Origin: a bacterium D16-36
Lineage (GTDB): Bacteria; Bacillota; Clostridia; Lachnospirales; Lachnospiraceae
Direction of reading: 5' to 3'
DNA: 64,000 bases
NCBI GenBank assembly: GCA_003611745.1
Contig: RAYF01000010.1
Coordinates: forward strand, 1 to 64,000
Shown here piece by piece: positions 27,603-37,017 of this stretch. The notes beneath the pieces are model-generated. The model did no database searches and was not told the origin of the DNA. It saw nothing but the letters and a program-made list of their open reading frames with translations. Within the stretch, counting starts at the first letter, position 1; every line of letters begins with the position of its first letter. The translations under genes were made by a program, and so were the position numbers.

Positions 27603-27628
27603 TATGACTTGTTTCCCTATCCAGCCCC

Positions 27629-28417
27629 CTACTTTTCATCAAACTGCCGCAAAACATCCATCACACCGTTATCATCATTTGATGCTGCAATATGCTTTGC
27701 TAACTTTTTTAGATCCGGATGGCCGTTTTCCATGCAATAGCTTTCCTCACAGCACTGGAGCATCTGTGCGTCATTTAGATAATCCCCAAATGCCATAGAT
27801 TCCTCCCTGGCAATCCCATATTTTTTCTGGATTGCAGTAATAGCCGCCCCCTTATTGGCTGTCCGGTTGGAAATATCAATCCAGCTGTCCCCGGACAGAA
27901 CAGCAGCCAGATTCCCACCAATTCCCGCAAAATACTCCATAGCGGGTTCCGCCGCTTTTCCATCCACAAAGATTGCAATCTTGACAATACAGTCCTGCAT
28001 TGCTGCAGCATACAAATCTTCTGTCTGCTGCAGGCGGGTGTAATACATCTTGACCTCATCCAGAATTTTTCGCCCGGCATTCATCATATATGCAGACTCT
28101 GCACCGCAGATAAGCGGCGTCATCCCTTTTATCCGATTTATTAAATTTAGGCAGCTTATAATGTCCTCTTTCTGCATTTCATTGCTATAAATAACCTTTT
28201 CCCTTTCAAAGACAAAACCACCGTTTTCTGCGACAAAAACCATACTGTCCTTAACGGGCAGGAAATCTCTCACCAGCGTGTAGTACTGCCTCCCACTGGC
28301 AATTACCGGTTTTATCTCAGGATGACGCCCCACCCAGCCGATAAAATCAGGCGGCAGCTTCTTATTGCTGTCCAATAACGTCCCATCCATGTCAAATGCT
28401 GCAAGTTTTATGCCCAT
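27629..28417 (-). CDS. Cof-type HAD family phosphatase
   Basis: Haloacid-dehalogenase-fold phosphatase, probably acting on small phosphorylated metabolites. Motif I is DMDGTLLD at residues 9-16, motif II lies in PVIASGRQ, and motif IV is FGDYLNDAQML near residue 216. A type IIB cap domain lies between. Length 262 is typical of the Cof/YidA group. It is convergent with the exonuclease gene. No neighbour indicates the substrate. Confidence 0.88.
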   Translation of the reverse strand: MGIKLAAFDMDGTLLDSNKKLPPDFIGWVGRHPEIKPVIASGRQYYTLVRDFLPVKDSMVFVAENGGFVFEREKVIYSNEMQKEDIISCLNLINRIKGMTPLICGAESAYMMNAGRKILDEVKMYYTRLQQTEDLYAAAMQDCIVKIAIFVDGKAAEPAMEYFAGIGGNLAAVLSGDSWIDISNRTANKGAAITAIQKKYGIAREESMAFGDYLNDAQMLQCCEESYCMENGHPDLKKLAKHIAASNDDNGVMDVLRQFDEK

Positions 28418-28537
28418 TCCTAATCCTCCTATCCAAAAATTCAGGCACTTTAAGCCAAATACATTCTATCAAAAAGGAGACGAAAAGCAAGTGAAAGGTA
28501 GTAAAAGGTTTTTAGCAGCCCACACGGAAATTAGCTA

Positions 28538-28566
28538 TTGAAAAATTGCCAAAACTATTGTATGAT
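28538..28566 (+). promoter_or_regulatory. Promoter of the first chemoreceptor gene
   Basis: TTGAAA (28538-28543), 17 bases, TATGAT (28561-28566), with a leader of about 130 bases to the ATG. No sigma-D (CTAAA...CCGATAT) motif was found, so expression is probably housekeeping-sigma dependent. Confidence 0.5.
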
Positions 28567-28705
28567 TTTGTTAGAATGTGTCACTTAACGATTATAATGC
28601 GAAAGGAGGATGAACTGCAGAAAACAACAGGAGCCTAGTCCATTTAGTTAAGAAGATTAAAATGTTAAGTGCCGACAGCCGTAAAGCTAATAGGAGGAGA
28701 GAATA

Positions 28706-30448
28706 ATGAGAATGTTTTTAAAAAACTTAAGTATCCGTTTTAAAATCCTGATTCCAGTTGCGATTTTAGGATGCTTAATATTTGCTCTGGGAATTATGAG
28801 CATTCAAAGCGCGAACCAGATTATGACTGCCAGTGAAGAAATTTCCAGTGACTATGCACTCAAAATTGAACAATTAGGCGATGTAACGGGTTTTTATCAG
28901 ACACTGCGCCGTGTAGCATTTGCACATATCGTTGCGCAGGGCAACACGGAACTGCAGAATACCTTGATAGAAGAAGCAGATTCTTTAAAAGAAACGATCA
29001 AGGGCCTTTGTGATGAATATCAGGCAAAACTGAATTCACAAAAAGAGAAAGACAGTTTCAAACAGTTCGAAACAGACTATGCTGATTATCTGGTAATTTA
29101 CGACCAGATTCTCGAATATAGTGCAAATACGCAGGTATCGGAAGCATCCGAACTGGCAAATAATGACTTAAAAGTAGCAGGTACAGCGCTTACTGCAGAG
29201 TTAAGCGACATGCGCGCCTTGAACAAAGAAAATATGGACGCTGCTGTTGCCCATCAAAAATCCCTGTACCAGCAGGTAACACGCACCATTATTATCGCAA
29301 TCGTCGCTGCTGCCGTAGTCCTTCTTTTTGTTGTATGGGTATGCTGGACATGGGTATGTAAACGCCTTATCAATATTAACAAACAGCTCCGCGACCTCAT
29401 TTCTACCATCGAGGAAGGAAAGGGTGACCTGACAAAGCGCGTACAGTGCTTCTGTACAGACGAAATCGGCACACTGGCATCAGGTATTAATATCTTTATC
29501 GAAACCCTGCAGGGCATTATGAAACAGATTAATTCAAGCTCCAGCAAGCTCGGTTCTGTCGTAAATCTGGTATCTGATAAAGTAACGACTGCAAATGATA
29601 ATTCCAATGACATCTCTTCTGTCATGGAAGAATTGTCTTCTTCTATGCAGGAAATTTCATCTACCCTTACAGGTATTCAGGAAAGCATCACAGTAGTGGA
29701 TGAAAATGTCACCGAATTGTCTGATACATCACAGGGTATGTATGACTACGCGGTTGGAATGCAGAAACGTGCAGAAAATCTGGAACACAACGCAGTAGAA
29801 AATAAACAGAACACAAGCAATATTGTCAACGGCATCATTGATAAGCTGCGCAAAGCGATTGAAGACAGTAAGAGCGTTGACCGCGTCAACGATTTAACTG
29901 ATGAAATCCTTAGTATTTCCCAGCAGACAAACTTATTATCCCTGAATGCATCCATTGAAGCAGCTAGGGCTGGGGAAGCCGGACGCGGATTTGCTGTTGT
30001 CGCAGATGAAATCAGCCAGTTAGCCAACTCCAGCAGGGAAGCTGCAAATAACATTCAAACTATTAACAATATGGTTGTACAGGCAGTTAATGAATTAATT
30101 GAAAGCGCAGACTCTATTGTAGATTACATAAACAATAATATCCTTCCTGATTATGAAGGATTTGTAGGCGCAGGCAAGCAATACAACGAGGACTCTGTCC
30201 ATGTCAATGAAATTGTCAACCGCTTCAATGACATGTCAGTCAATTTAAAAGAATTGATGGACAGCATCACAAATTCTATCAATGGTATCAGCTTAGCTGT
30301 AGACGAGAGTACACAGGGAGCTTCCAATGTAGCCATGAATACCTCCGACTTAGTTAAGGATATTGATGAGATTGCAGACGCGATGGATGACAACAGGCAG
30401 GTTGCCGGCAGCCTGACGGATGAGGCAGAACGCTTTATCAACCTGTAA
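28706..30448 (+). CDS. Methyl-accepting chemotaxis protein with 4-helix sensor
   Basis: Transmembrane chemoreceptor signalling to CheA/CheW. Membrane segment 1 lies at about residues 10-32, a helical external sensor (4HB_MCP-like, 33-190) follows, then membrane segment 2 at about 192-215, a HAMP region, and a cytoplasmic coiled coil. The signalling tip contains [27 protein letters not shown] near residue 410, the conserved hairpin. Length 580. AGGAGGAGAGAATA precedes the ATG. A strong terminator follows. Ligand unknown; the polyamine transporter next door is on the opposite strand. Confidence 0.92.
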   Translation: MRMFLKNLSIRFKILIPVAILGCLIFALGIMSIQSANQIMTASEEISSDYALKIEQLGDVTGFYQTLRRVAFAHIVAQGNTELQNTLIEEADSLKETIKGLCDEYQAKLNSQKEKDSFKQFETDYADYLVIYDQILEYSANTQVSEASELANNDLKVAGTALTAELSDMRALNKENMDAAVAHQKSLYQQVTRTIIIAIVAAAVVLLFVVWVCWTWVCKRLININKQLRDLISTIEEGKGDLTKRVQCFCTDEIGTLASGINIFIETLQGIMKQINSSSSKLGSVVNLVSDKVTTANDNSNDISSVMEELSSSMQEISSTLTGIQESITVVDENVTELSDTSQGMYDYAVGMQKRAENLEHNAVENKQNTSNIVNGIIDKLRKAIEDSKSVDRVNDLTDEILSISQQTNLLSLNASIEAARAGEAGRGFAVVADEISQLANSSREAANNIQTINNMVVQAVNELIESADSIVDYINNNILPDYEGFVGAGKQYNEDSVHVNEIVNRFNDMSVNLKELMDSITNSINGISLAVDESTQGASNVAMNTSDLVKDIDEIADAMDDNRQVAGSLTDEAERFINL

Positions 30449-30512
30449 TCCCCGCCATTTTGAATAATTCTTGTTGATATACCACTACATAATGAGAACT
30501 TTTGCTATAAAT

Positions 30513-30547
30513 AAAAAAAGTGTCCGCCAACGCGGACACTTTTTTTA
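30513..30547. terminator. Bidirectional terminator, repeat copy 1
   Basis: A7 tract, GTGTCCGC-CAAC-GCGGACAC hairpin, T8 tract, between the convergent chemoreceptor and potCD genes; the potCD stop (30545-30547) lies inside the T tract. The same hairpin recurs at 39043-39072 and, with one change, at 56731-56758. Confidence 0.92.
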
Positions 30548-32725
30548 TTTATTTTCCAGCCATTCCCTCCAGTCAAAACACCGGATATTCATCCACATCT
30601 GCGATATCCTCTTATTTCCCTCATCCGAAAAACACATCATCACAGCACTGCGATCCAGCACATCCTCCGGCGGGTACTGTGCATAAAGCTGACGCTCCAG
30701 CTGGCTGCGCTCCGCTATCAGCGTATTTTCATGCCCCTCCCCAAAAAAATACTCCATCGGGTACTCTGCAGTATCTGTGCTGCCACTGTCAGCCCCATAG
30801 CAGTAATCGGCATACTCGTAAACCAGATTGCTGTCACCACCGGAAATTACCGAAGTATACCCTATATAATACATATTACGGATAACATTATCCGGACGTG
30901 ACAAAAAATTAATCCAGGCCTGTGCCGCCCTCTGCTTCCTCGCATCCTCTTTCAGTGCATCCTTCATCATACACCATCCGTCAAACCATAAGTTGCTGCA
31001 CTCCTCCGGCACTGCATAGGCAAGCTGCACCCCATCTTCCTCTGCCTGGTCAAGTGAATATACCGCATCGCCGGACCACTGCATATTTGCCACAACCTTG
31101 CCTGTCACCATATCCGCCTTCCCACTGTCCGTTTCCAGCGAATAAGCATTCTTCCTCATATCAGACAATATCTTCTCTGCCCTGTCCACTGTCTGCCTGC
31201 TTGTATCATTCATCCATTCCGAAAGCCGCTCTTTATATCCGCCTCCCTGAACTAAGGACGGGTCTAAAAGCTCCCTCTCATGCAGGATTCCCAGCCCGAT
31301 AAAATAAGAATCCCTCACGCTGTCCTTCATCGTAATCTGCTTATAATAGGCATCATCTAACAGCATGCTCCAGTGTGAAACCGCTTCCTCTGAAACCTTA
31401 TCCGGATTATAGACAATTCCCATCACCCCCCACATATAGCCGGCCCCATACCGCCTCAGCTCCTCGCCGCCCATTTTCAGCCTGCGGAAAACAGACTCAA
31501 TGTATGGGGATACCCCCTTAATATAATAATTTGTCCTCTCCGACTTATCAAAAAAATCCTCAGAAAATGCCTGCAGCCTCCCCTCCTGCATCAGCTTCAT
31601 AATCATATATTCCGAAGGGCATACAACATCAAACGTATTTCCCAGTGTCATCTGGTTGTACAGCTCCTCATTTGTGCCATAGGTCGAATACTCAACCCGC
31701 ACCTTCTCCCCGTATGTCTCCTCATACCATGCCTCAAAATCATCCGCCATAGAACGAACCCCCATAATCTGTGTCCCGTCCGCAAGCTCAATCCGTTCCT
31801 CCGCATCCCAGCCCCCCTCGTCAATATATTCCTCCGAATTTGCCACGCGCAGGACAACCGTGCCCTCCTCCTGCTTTCCGCAGCCTGTAGAAACAGTAAG
31901 GCATCCGGTAAATATAACAAACATGCACGCCGCCCTGCGCACCCTCTTTCCTGCCGGGCGCAGGTTCATCAAAACAACGGCCACAGCAACGACAAGAAAA
32001 ATCACAGTAGACAGCGCCCACAACGCCGTCTTAATGCTGGTCTGCGCACCCTTGGTCGCATTTACCACATACGTGCTAATTGTATCAAAAACCGCAGGCT
32101 TCGTATAAGTTGTAATAAAATAATCGTCCAACGACAATGTTACCGCTGTCATAAAGCCGGACAGCATCCCCGGTACCAGTTCCCGGAATACCACCTTCCG
32201 CAATGCCTGGGACGGCGTACAGCCAAGGTCAAGCGCCGCCTCATAGATAAATGGATCCATCTGTTTGAGCCGCGGCATAACAGACAGATAGACAAACGGC
32301 GTACATAATGCTGTCTGCCCGGCCACAAGCGGGATATAGGTATCCTTATCAATCCCCAGAAAGATAATGAGCAGGATACACATAGAAAAACCAGTGACCA
32401 CATCCGCATTTACAACCGGAATCTGATTGGCAAATTCCAGCGTTTTGCGGATATGCGGCCGGCTGTAAAAGGTACCGATCGCCCCCAGCGTCCCAAGAAA
32501 TGTGGAAATAACCGATACAACAAACGCAAGGATAAATGTGCCGCCAATCATATGCAGCAGTTCCCCCGTCGTAAACAACGTAATATAATTCTTCAATGAA
32601 AATCCGCGGATTGCGCCAATCATGGTAGACTCTGTAAAACTATACACTGCAAGAAACAGAATCGGCAGATACAGAAACATCAGGACAAGAAAAAGCCACA
32701 GGCTCTGCAGTATCTTCCTGCTCAA
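30545..32725 (-). CDS. potCD: PotC permease fused to PotD polyamine-binding protein
   Basis: Single protein combining the second inner-membrane permease and the substrate-binding protein of a spermidine/putrescine ABC importer. The first about 265 residues are PotC-like: six hydrophobic segments and the ABC-docking loop EAALDLGCTPSQALRKV. A hydrophobic segment with a lipobox-like VSTGC near residue 283 then leads into a PotD-like domain (about 295-726) starting LRVANSEEYID, with NTFDVVCPSEY and WGVMGIVYN. It overlaps potB by four bases. Fusion tethers the binding protein to the channel; processing at the lipobox-like cysteine would release an anchored lipoprotein. Confidence 0.9.
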   Translation of the reverse strand: MSRKILQSLWLFLVLMFLYLPILFLAVYSFTESTMIGAIRGFSLKNYITLFTTGELLHMIGGTFILAFVVSVISTFLGTLGAIGTFYSRPHIRKTLEFANQIPVVNADVVTGFSMCILLIIFLGIDKDTYIPLVAGQTALCTPFVYLSVMPRLKQMDPFIYEAALDLGCTPSQALRKVVFRELVPGMLSGFMTAVTLSLDDYFITTYTKPAVFDTISTYVVNATKGAQTSIKTALWALSTVIFLVVAVAVVLMNLRPAGKRVRRAACMFVIFTGCLTVSTGCGKQEEGTVVLRVANSEEYIDEGGWDAEERIELADGTQIMGVRSMADDFEAWYEETYGEKVRVEYSTYGTNEELYNQMTLGNTFDVVCPSEYMIMKLMQEGRLQAFSEDFFDKSERTNYYIKGVSPYIESVFRRLKMGGEELRRYGAGYMWGVMGIVYNPDKVSEEAVSHWSMLLDDAYYKQITMKDSVRDSYFIGLGILHERELLDPSLVQGGGYKERLSEWMNDTSRQTVDRAEKILSDMRKNAYSLETDSGKADMVTGKVVANMQWSGDAVYSLDQAEEDGVQLAYAVPEECSNLWFDGWCMMKDALKEDARKQRAAQAWINFLSRPDNVIRNMYYIGYTSVISGGDSNLVYEYADYCYGADSGSTDTAEYPMEYFFGEGHENTLIAERSQLERQLYAQYPPEDVLDRSAVMMCFSDEGNKRISQMWMNIRCFDWREWLENK

Positions 32726-33519
32726 AGGCTGGCACCCCCTTCCCTGCTCCCGCTTTCCCCAAACTTACCGCTGAGCCATGAAAGCAGGGCAATCATGGCC
32801 AAAAGTATGGAAGAAATCATAGAGCCATTATTCCAGTCATAAAAGTTAAAATAACTTCCAATCAGGCTGCCCATAATATAGGTACTATTGTACATCATAT
32901 CAAGGACAACATAATTCGTCATTGCCGGAAGAAAAACCATCGTCACTCCGCTTACTATCCCCGGCATAGACAGTGGCAACATAACCTTCCAGAATATTTC
33001 CCCCCTTGCCGCCCCCAAATCCGCGGCCGCCTCCAGAAGCCCGGAATCCATCTTTAAAATAGAAGTATAGAGGGGCAGAATCATAAAAGGCAGAAAATCA
33101 TACGTCATGCCAATTACGGTATTAAGAAATGGATAATAGGCAAGATTCCCCTCTATTACGCTCAGAATCTCCTTCAATGCTGTTACGCGCAATGTAAAAT
33201 TAATCCACATCGGCGTGACAGCCACCATCATCAACGCTGCCCCGTGTGAAAATACCCCTTTTGCCAGAATATACGCTGTCGGGTACGCTAACACCAGACA
33301 GGCCAATGTTGTAGCCACTGCAATCAGTATGCTGTATAGCAGCGTCCCTACCGTCTTCGCATTCGTAAAAAAATTTAAAAAATTCTGCATCGTAAATTGC
33401 CCCATCGCATCTGTAAACGCATAATATAACACGACAGAAAGCGGCAGGACAACAAACAAAAGCAAAAATAACGCATAGGGAATCCCTAATTGTTTTCTCG
33501 TAAATGCCCTATATTTCAA
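32722..33519 (-). CDS. potB: Spermidine/putrescine ABC transporter permease PotB
   Basis: Membrane subunit of the polyamine importer. Six hydrophobic segments are visible, and the cytoplasmic EAA loop reads EAAADLGAARGEIFWKV. Length 265 is typical. Start and stop each overlap the neighbouring pot genes by four bases, so potA, potB and potCD are translationally coupled in the order ATPase, permease, permease-binding protein. Confidence 0.92.
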   Translation of the reverse strand: MKYRAFTRKQLGIPYALFLLLFVVLPLSVVLYYAFTDAMGQFTMQNFLNFFTNAKTVGTLLYSILIAVATTLACLVLAYPTAYILAKGVFSHGAALMMVAVTPMWINFTLRVTALKEILSVIEGNLAYYPFLNTVIGMTYDFLPFMILPLYTSILKMDSGLLEAAADLGAARGEIFWKVMLPLSMPGIVSGVTMVFLPAMTNYVVLDMMYNSTYIMGSLIGSYFNFYDWNNGSMISSILLAMIALLSWLSGKFGESGSREGGASL

Positions 33520-34964
33520 ACAAACCCTCCATTCAGCCTGTACTGTATTTTTTCCTCCGGAACGACAACGCTTACATAATCACCAATGTTCCAAAGCCAT
33601 TCATCGTTCACATAATAATCCAAATCGTTTTCACTGCGGACAGTATAACTATAGTGATCCCCTTTATAAATAATAGAAACAATCTTCCCCTGAACCAGCC
33701 CCTCCTCCGGGTCGTCACTCAGGCCGGCATCCTTAGACTCAAAAGAAATCTCAATCCTTGTGCCGTCCACCTTTATCTGCCTGCCCTCCTTTGAATACAA
33801 TACATTATCCTCCAATACAGAATTTGGATATAATCTTGACAGATCAGGCACCAACACCCCATCCGCCAGATGGATCATAAATTCTTCGTCAAATGTACCC
33901 GAATAGTGGTTTTTCGTCATATCATACGGCATAATATGAATCACGGAAGGGGTGAAAACAATGCCTGTCTCCTCTTCCCTTTTCAAAGGCACGCTGCTCT
34001 GCACCACAATCTCATAATTGTCGCTCTGGACAGTAACCTCATAATAATTCCCCTTAAATACAGAAGAAATAACTTTTCCCCGTATCTTCCCTTTCGAAAC
34101 ATCTGTCAAAATGACATTTTCCGGACGGATCACAGCATCCACTTTCGTCCCCACCGGATATTCGTCCACACAGTCAAACTCGGCATCACAAAACGTTACT
34201 TTCCGCTCCCCTGTCATAAACCCATTAAAAATATTACTCTCGCCAATAAAATCCGCCACAAACGGATTCTTCGGCTTCTGATATATTTCCTCCGGTGTCC
34301 CTGCATGCTGTATTCTTCCATGGGCAATCACAACAATCTTATCCGACATCGTAAGCGCTTCCTCCTGATCATGGGTAACGTAGATAAATGTAATTCCTAA
34401 TTCTTCATGCATCTGCTTTAGTTCTAACTGCATTTCCTTCCTCATTTTGTAATCAAGCGCCCCCAGCGGCTCATCCAGAAGCAGGATTTCAGGCTCATTG
34501 ACAATTGCCCTTGCAATCGCAACACGCTGCTGCTGCCCTCCCGACAATGTCGTAACCTTACGGTTCTCAAATCCCTCCAGATCCACAATATCCAATACAC
34601 GCCTAACCTTCCTTCTGATTTCTTTTGCAGGAAGTTTTTTAATTTTCAGCCCAAAAGCAATATTGTCATATATATTTAAATATGGAAATAGGGCATACTT
34701 CTGAAAAACCGTATTAATCGGCCTTTTATTGGGCGGCAGGCTGCTGATATCCTTGCCACTTAGTAAAATCCTCCCTGACGTCGGAAACTCAAAACCGCCA
34801 ATCATGCGCAGGATTGTCGTTTTCCCACAGCCAGAGGGGCCAAGAAATGTAACAAACTCTCCTTTTTGTACCTCAAGGTTAAAACCATCTATCACCGGCA
34901 CATCCTTGTCATAGCACTTCTTGATATTCTTCAATTCGATAATGTTCTCTTTTCTCTCCATCAT
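33516..34964 (-). CDS. potA: Spermidine/putrescine ABC transporter ATPase PotA, extended
   Basis: ATP-hydrolysing subunit of the polyamine importer. Walker A GPSGCGKTT, signature LSGGQQQR, Walker B LLLDEPLGALD and the THDQEEA switch are intact. The length of about 482 residues exceeds the usual 350-380: after a normal TOBE region (about 270-320, IRPENVIL...) there is a linker and a second TOBE-like unit near the C-terminus (VQGKIVSIIYKGDHYSYTV). Start at the ATG at 34964 follows GAGGTG; an in-frame GTG upstream overlaps that site. First gene of the pot operon. Confidence 0.92.
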   Translation of the reverse strand: MMERKENIIELKNIKKCYDKDVPVIDGFNLEVQKGEFVTFLGPSGCGKTTILRMIGGFEFPTSGRILLSGKDISSLPPNKRPINTVFQKYALFPYLNIYDNIAFGLKIKKLPAKEIRRKVRRVLDIVDLEGFENRKVTTLSGGQQQRVAIARAIVNEPEILLLDEPLGALDYKMRKEMQLELKQMHEELGITFIYVTHDQEEALTMSDKIVVIAHGRIQHAGTPEEIYQKPKNPFVADFIGESNIFNGFMTGERKVTFCDAEFDCVDEYPVGTKVDAVIRPENVILTDVSKGKIRGKVISSVFKGNYYEVTVQSDNYEIVVQSSVPLKREEETGIVFTPSVIHIMPYDMTKNHYSGTFDEEFMIHLADGVLVPDLSRLYPNSVLEDNVLYSKEGRQIKVDGTRIEISFESKDAGLSDDPEEGLVQGKIVSIIYKGDHYSYTVRSENDLDYYVNDEWLWNIGDYVSVVVPEEKIQYRLNGGFV

Positions 34965-35077
34965 TGCAGTCCACACCTCATGTACAGAAATATCCTCCCG
35001 ACGCCCTAATCCCTACGCAGTAAAAATCATTCATCAGCCGACGCACCAAGTAGTAACGTTCCATCAGACTGGCATCA

Positions 35078-35083
35078 ATTATA
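35078..35083 (-). promoter_or_regulatory. Candidate -10 box of the pot operon
   Basis: TATAAT on the minus strand about 115 bases before the potA start, without a convincing -35 at 16-18 bases. The rest of the 297-base gap up to 35262 holds a small CCGCT/AGCGG hairpin and the chemoreceptor terminator; no gene is seen. Confidence 0.3.
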
Positions 35084-35200
35084 ACATGGATTAACGGATA
35101 ATGGAAGACACACACTGCGGCTTCCACGGAAATCAATTTTTAACACTTATCATTACTACCCAACATCAAAACACCGCTATCTACAGCGGCTACCCTGAAC

Positions 35201-35239
35201 AAAAAAAAACCACTACTGCAAAACCTTATGCCATAGTGG
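35201..35239 (-). terminator. Terminator of the second chemoreceptor gene
   Basis: Leftward transcription meets CCACTA (35239-35234) pairing with TAGTGG (35215-35210), then nine Ts. Confidence 0.75.
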
Positions 35240-35262
35240 AGTTTTTTATATTCTACATAATC

Positions 35263-36738
35263 TTATTCACCTTGTTTCAGCAGCACAGCCATTTTATCTA
35301 CCATTTCGTTAATGGCGCCAGCCTGCAGCGCTACATTTGTCGTATCATTCGCATTGCTCTCTGCCATTGTATTAATAGCGTTAAACTGCTCATTTTCATT
35401 TTTAATACTCTCCGCAATATCCTGATTAATAGATACTGTCCTCTTAATAACTTCCGACTGTTTATTGTGGGCTTCCCCCATAGTTTTAACCGCACTCACC
35501 GAAGCATTTAAAAGACCCGCCATATCTTTCATACATTGAAATACATTCGAAAAATATTCGTTCTGTTTGTTCATCTTAGTAAAGTTTTCTTCCACCTGTG
35601 CAGTAATCTCTTTCACATTCTGCTGCACGCGTTCTATCACCGGCTGGACTACCTTCAGGGAATCCTGCGTACTATTTGCAAGATTTCCTACTTCCGTAGC
35701 AACAACAGAAAATCCTCTGCCAGCCTCCCCAGCCCTTGCTGCTTCAATGGATGCATTCAAAGCCAGCAGGTTTGTAGAATTTGAAATATCGCTGATAAGG
35801 CTTAACGTAACGCCTATCTCCTGTACTGCCTCTGACAATCTCTGTGTCATGTCATTTGTCGCCTTCATAGACTCTGACACCTCGCCATTGATTGCATGCA
35901 AGTCATTCAAGAGCTTTTCATTCTCCATTGACTTTTCCAGTAAATCTTTTGAAGCCGTCTCCACCTTCTCCACATTGTCAGAAACGACACTTCTCCACTC
36001 GTCTAACTCGCTCAGGTTACTCATGCTTTCATCCGTTTTTGAACTCAGTATATTGCTGCTCTCAACTAACTGCTCGCTAGTAGCGGCAAGTTCCTGCGCG
36101 GAAGCACTCTCGTTATCAGATACAGATGACAGAGCCGAGCCTGCATTATATAAATCATCCGATAAACCCTGAATCTCGTCGAGTACATTTTTTAAATCTT
36201 CTTCTTTTTTCTCCACCATCCCAAACAGTATAGTAGCACGGTAACTTATAAAGCAGCAGGCAGCAACCAGCACCGTGTAAACAATCATCGTAAAAACCCA
36301 TCCAATCACACTGTGGAGCTTTAAAAAGCCTGCCGGAAATACAATCATCATCCCTGCATTCACTACTACGGTAACAATATAACTTGTCCTGATCAGCTTC
36401 TGCTCATAAAATGGCACTAACAAAAGCGTCGCCACAAAATAGTAATGTGTCAGGCATATGTAACCGGCGCTGTCATTTGTACAGGAAACTGCAGCCGTAA
36501 CCGCCCCTAAAACCGGCGGTATGCAGGCATATACGTATTTAGCCCTGCTGCCCAAGTTCTTTTCAAATAGCTTTGTAATGACTGCTGCCAGCCCAGTCAG
36601 CAAAAAAATACATTCCCGCGGCCCTCCATTTAAAAAAATCATCACAAACGCCCATCCGGAGATAGCTACCCCCAGAATGTAAAGAAACAAAATGTTGTTA
36701 ATAAGTTTTTCTTCATTTTTCATAGATTGTAACTGCAT
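35263..36738 (-). CDS. Chemoreceptor with integral-membrane sensor domain
   Basis: Methyl-accepting chemotaxis protein whose N-terminal half (about residues 15-180) is six hydrophobic segments and no large external domain, so it likely senses within the membrane (energy state, hydrophobic ligand) or via a partner. No clear HAMP is seen. The cytoplasmic coiled coil contains [27 protein letters not shown] near residue 330. Length 491. AGGAG eight bases upstream supports the ATG at 36738. It diverges from the GH31 gene and ends at its own terminator. Confidence 0.88.
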   Translation of the reverse strand: MQLQSMKNEEKLINNILFLYILGVAISGWAFVMIFLNGGPRECIFLLTGLAAVITKLFEKNLGSRAKYVYACIPPVLGAVTAAVSCTNDSAGYICLTHYYFVATLLLVPFYEQKLIRTSYIVTVVVNAGMMIVFPAGFLKLHSVIGWVFTMIVYTVLVAACCFISYRATILFGMVEKKEEDLKNVLDEIQGLSDDLYNAGSALSSVSDNESASAQELAATSEQLVESSNILSSKTDESMSNLSELDEWRSVVSDNVEKVETASKDLLEKSMENEKLLNDLHAINGEVSESMKATNDMTQRLSEAVQEIGVTLSLISDISNSTNLLALNASIEAARAGEAGRGFSVVATEVGNLANSTQDSLKVVQPVIERVQQNVKEITAQVEENFTKMNKQNEYFSNVFQCMKDMAGLLNASVSAVKTMGEAHNKQSEVIKRTVSINQDIAESIKNENEQFNAINTMAESNANDTTNVALQAGAINEMVDKMAVLLKQGE

Positions 36739-36898
36739 AATTCATTCTCCTACATCTTGTATGATATTCACCCTCAAATATCACGCCTAAACCACAAAAT
36801 ACCATATAATTATTATATTATCATTGTATGTTTTTGTCAATTTATCTGAAAAGATATCACATCCTCTCGCATCCCTTTGATGATTTTTATGGCATTTT

Positions 36899-36914
36899 AA
36901 CGATTTAAACGATT
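36899..36914 (+). promoter_or_regulatory. Direct repeat AACGATT upstream of the GH31 gene
   Basis: AACGATT at 36899-36905 and 36908-36914, nine bases apart, about 105 bases before the GH31 start, within the divergent gap to the chemoreceptor. Could be an activator half-site pair; no clear -35/-10 was identified. Weak. Confidence 0.3.
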
Positions 36915-37017
36915 ATCTGTTATCGACTTTGCCATACTTCATGAAATGAGCAAACTAATTGCTATCCGGCAGGAGTTCCATTATAATAAAGCTAATATAA
37001 CCATAAGGGGGAGACAT

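Noticed and set aside
28567-28705. Possible cyclic-di-GMP riboswitch in the chemoreceptor leader
   Set aside because: The leader lacks the conserved GEMM core sequences of either class.
22372-35020. 16-mer CGCCCTAATCCCTACG shared by the end of ruvB and the potA upstream region
   Set aside because: One copy overlaps coding sequence, flanks do not match, and about one such coincidence is expected in a window of this size.
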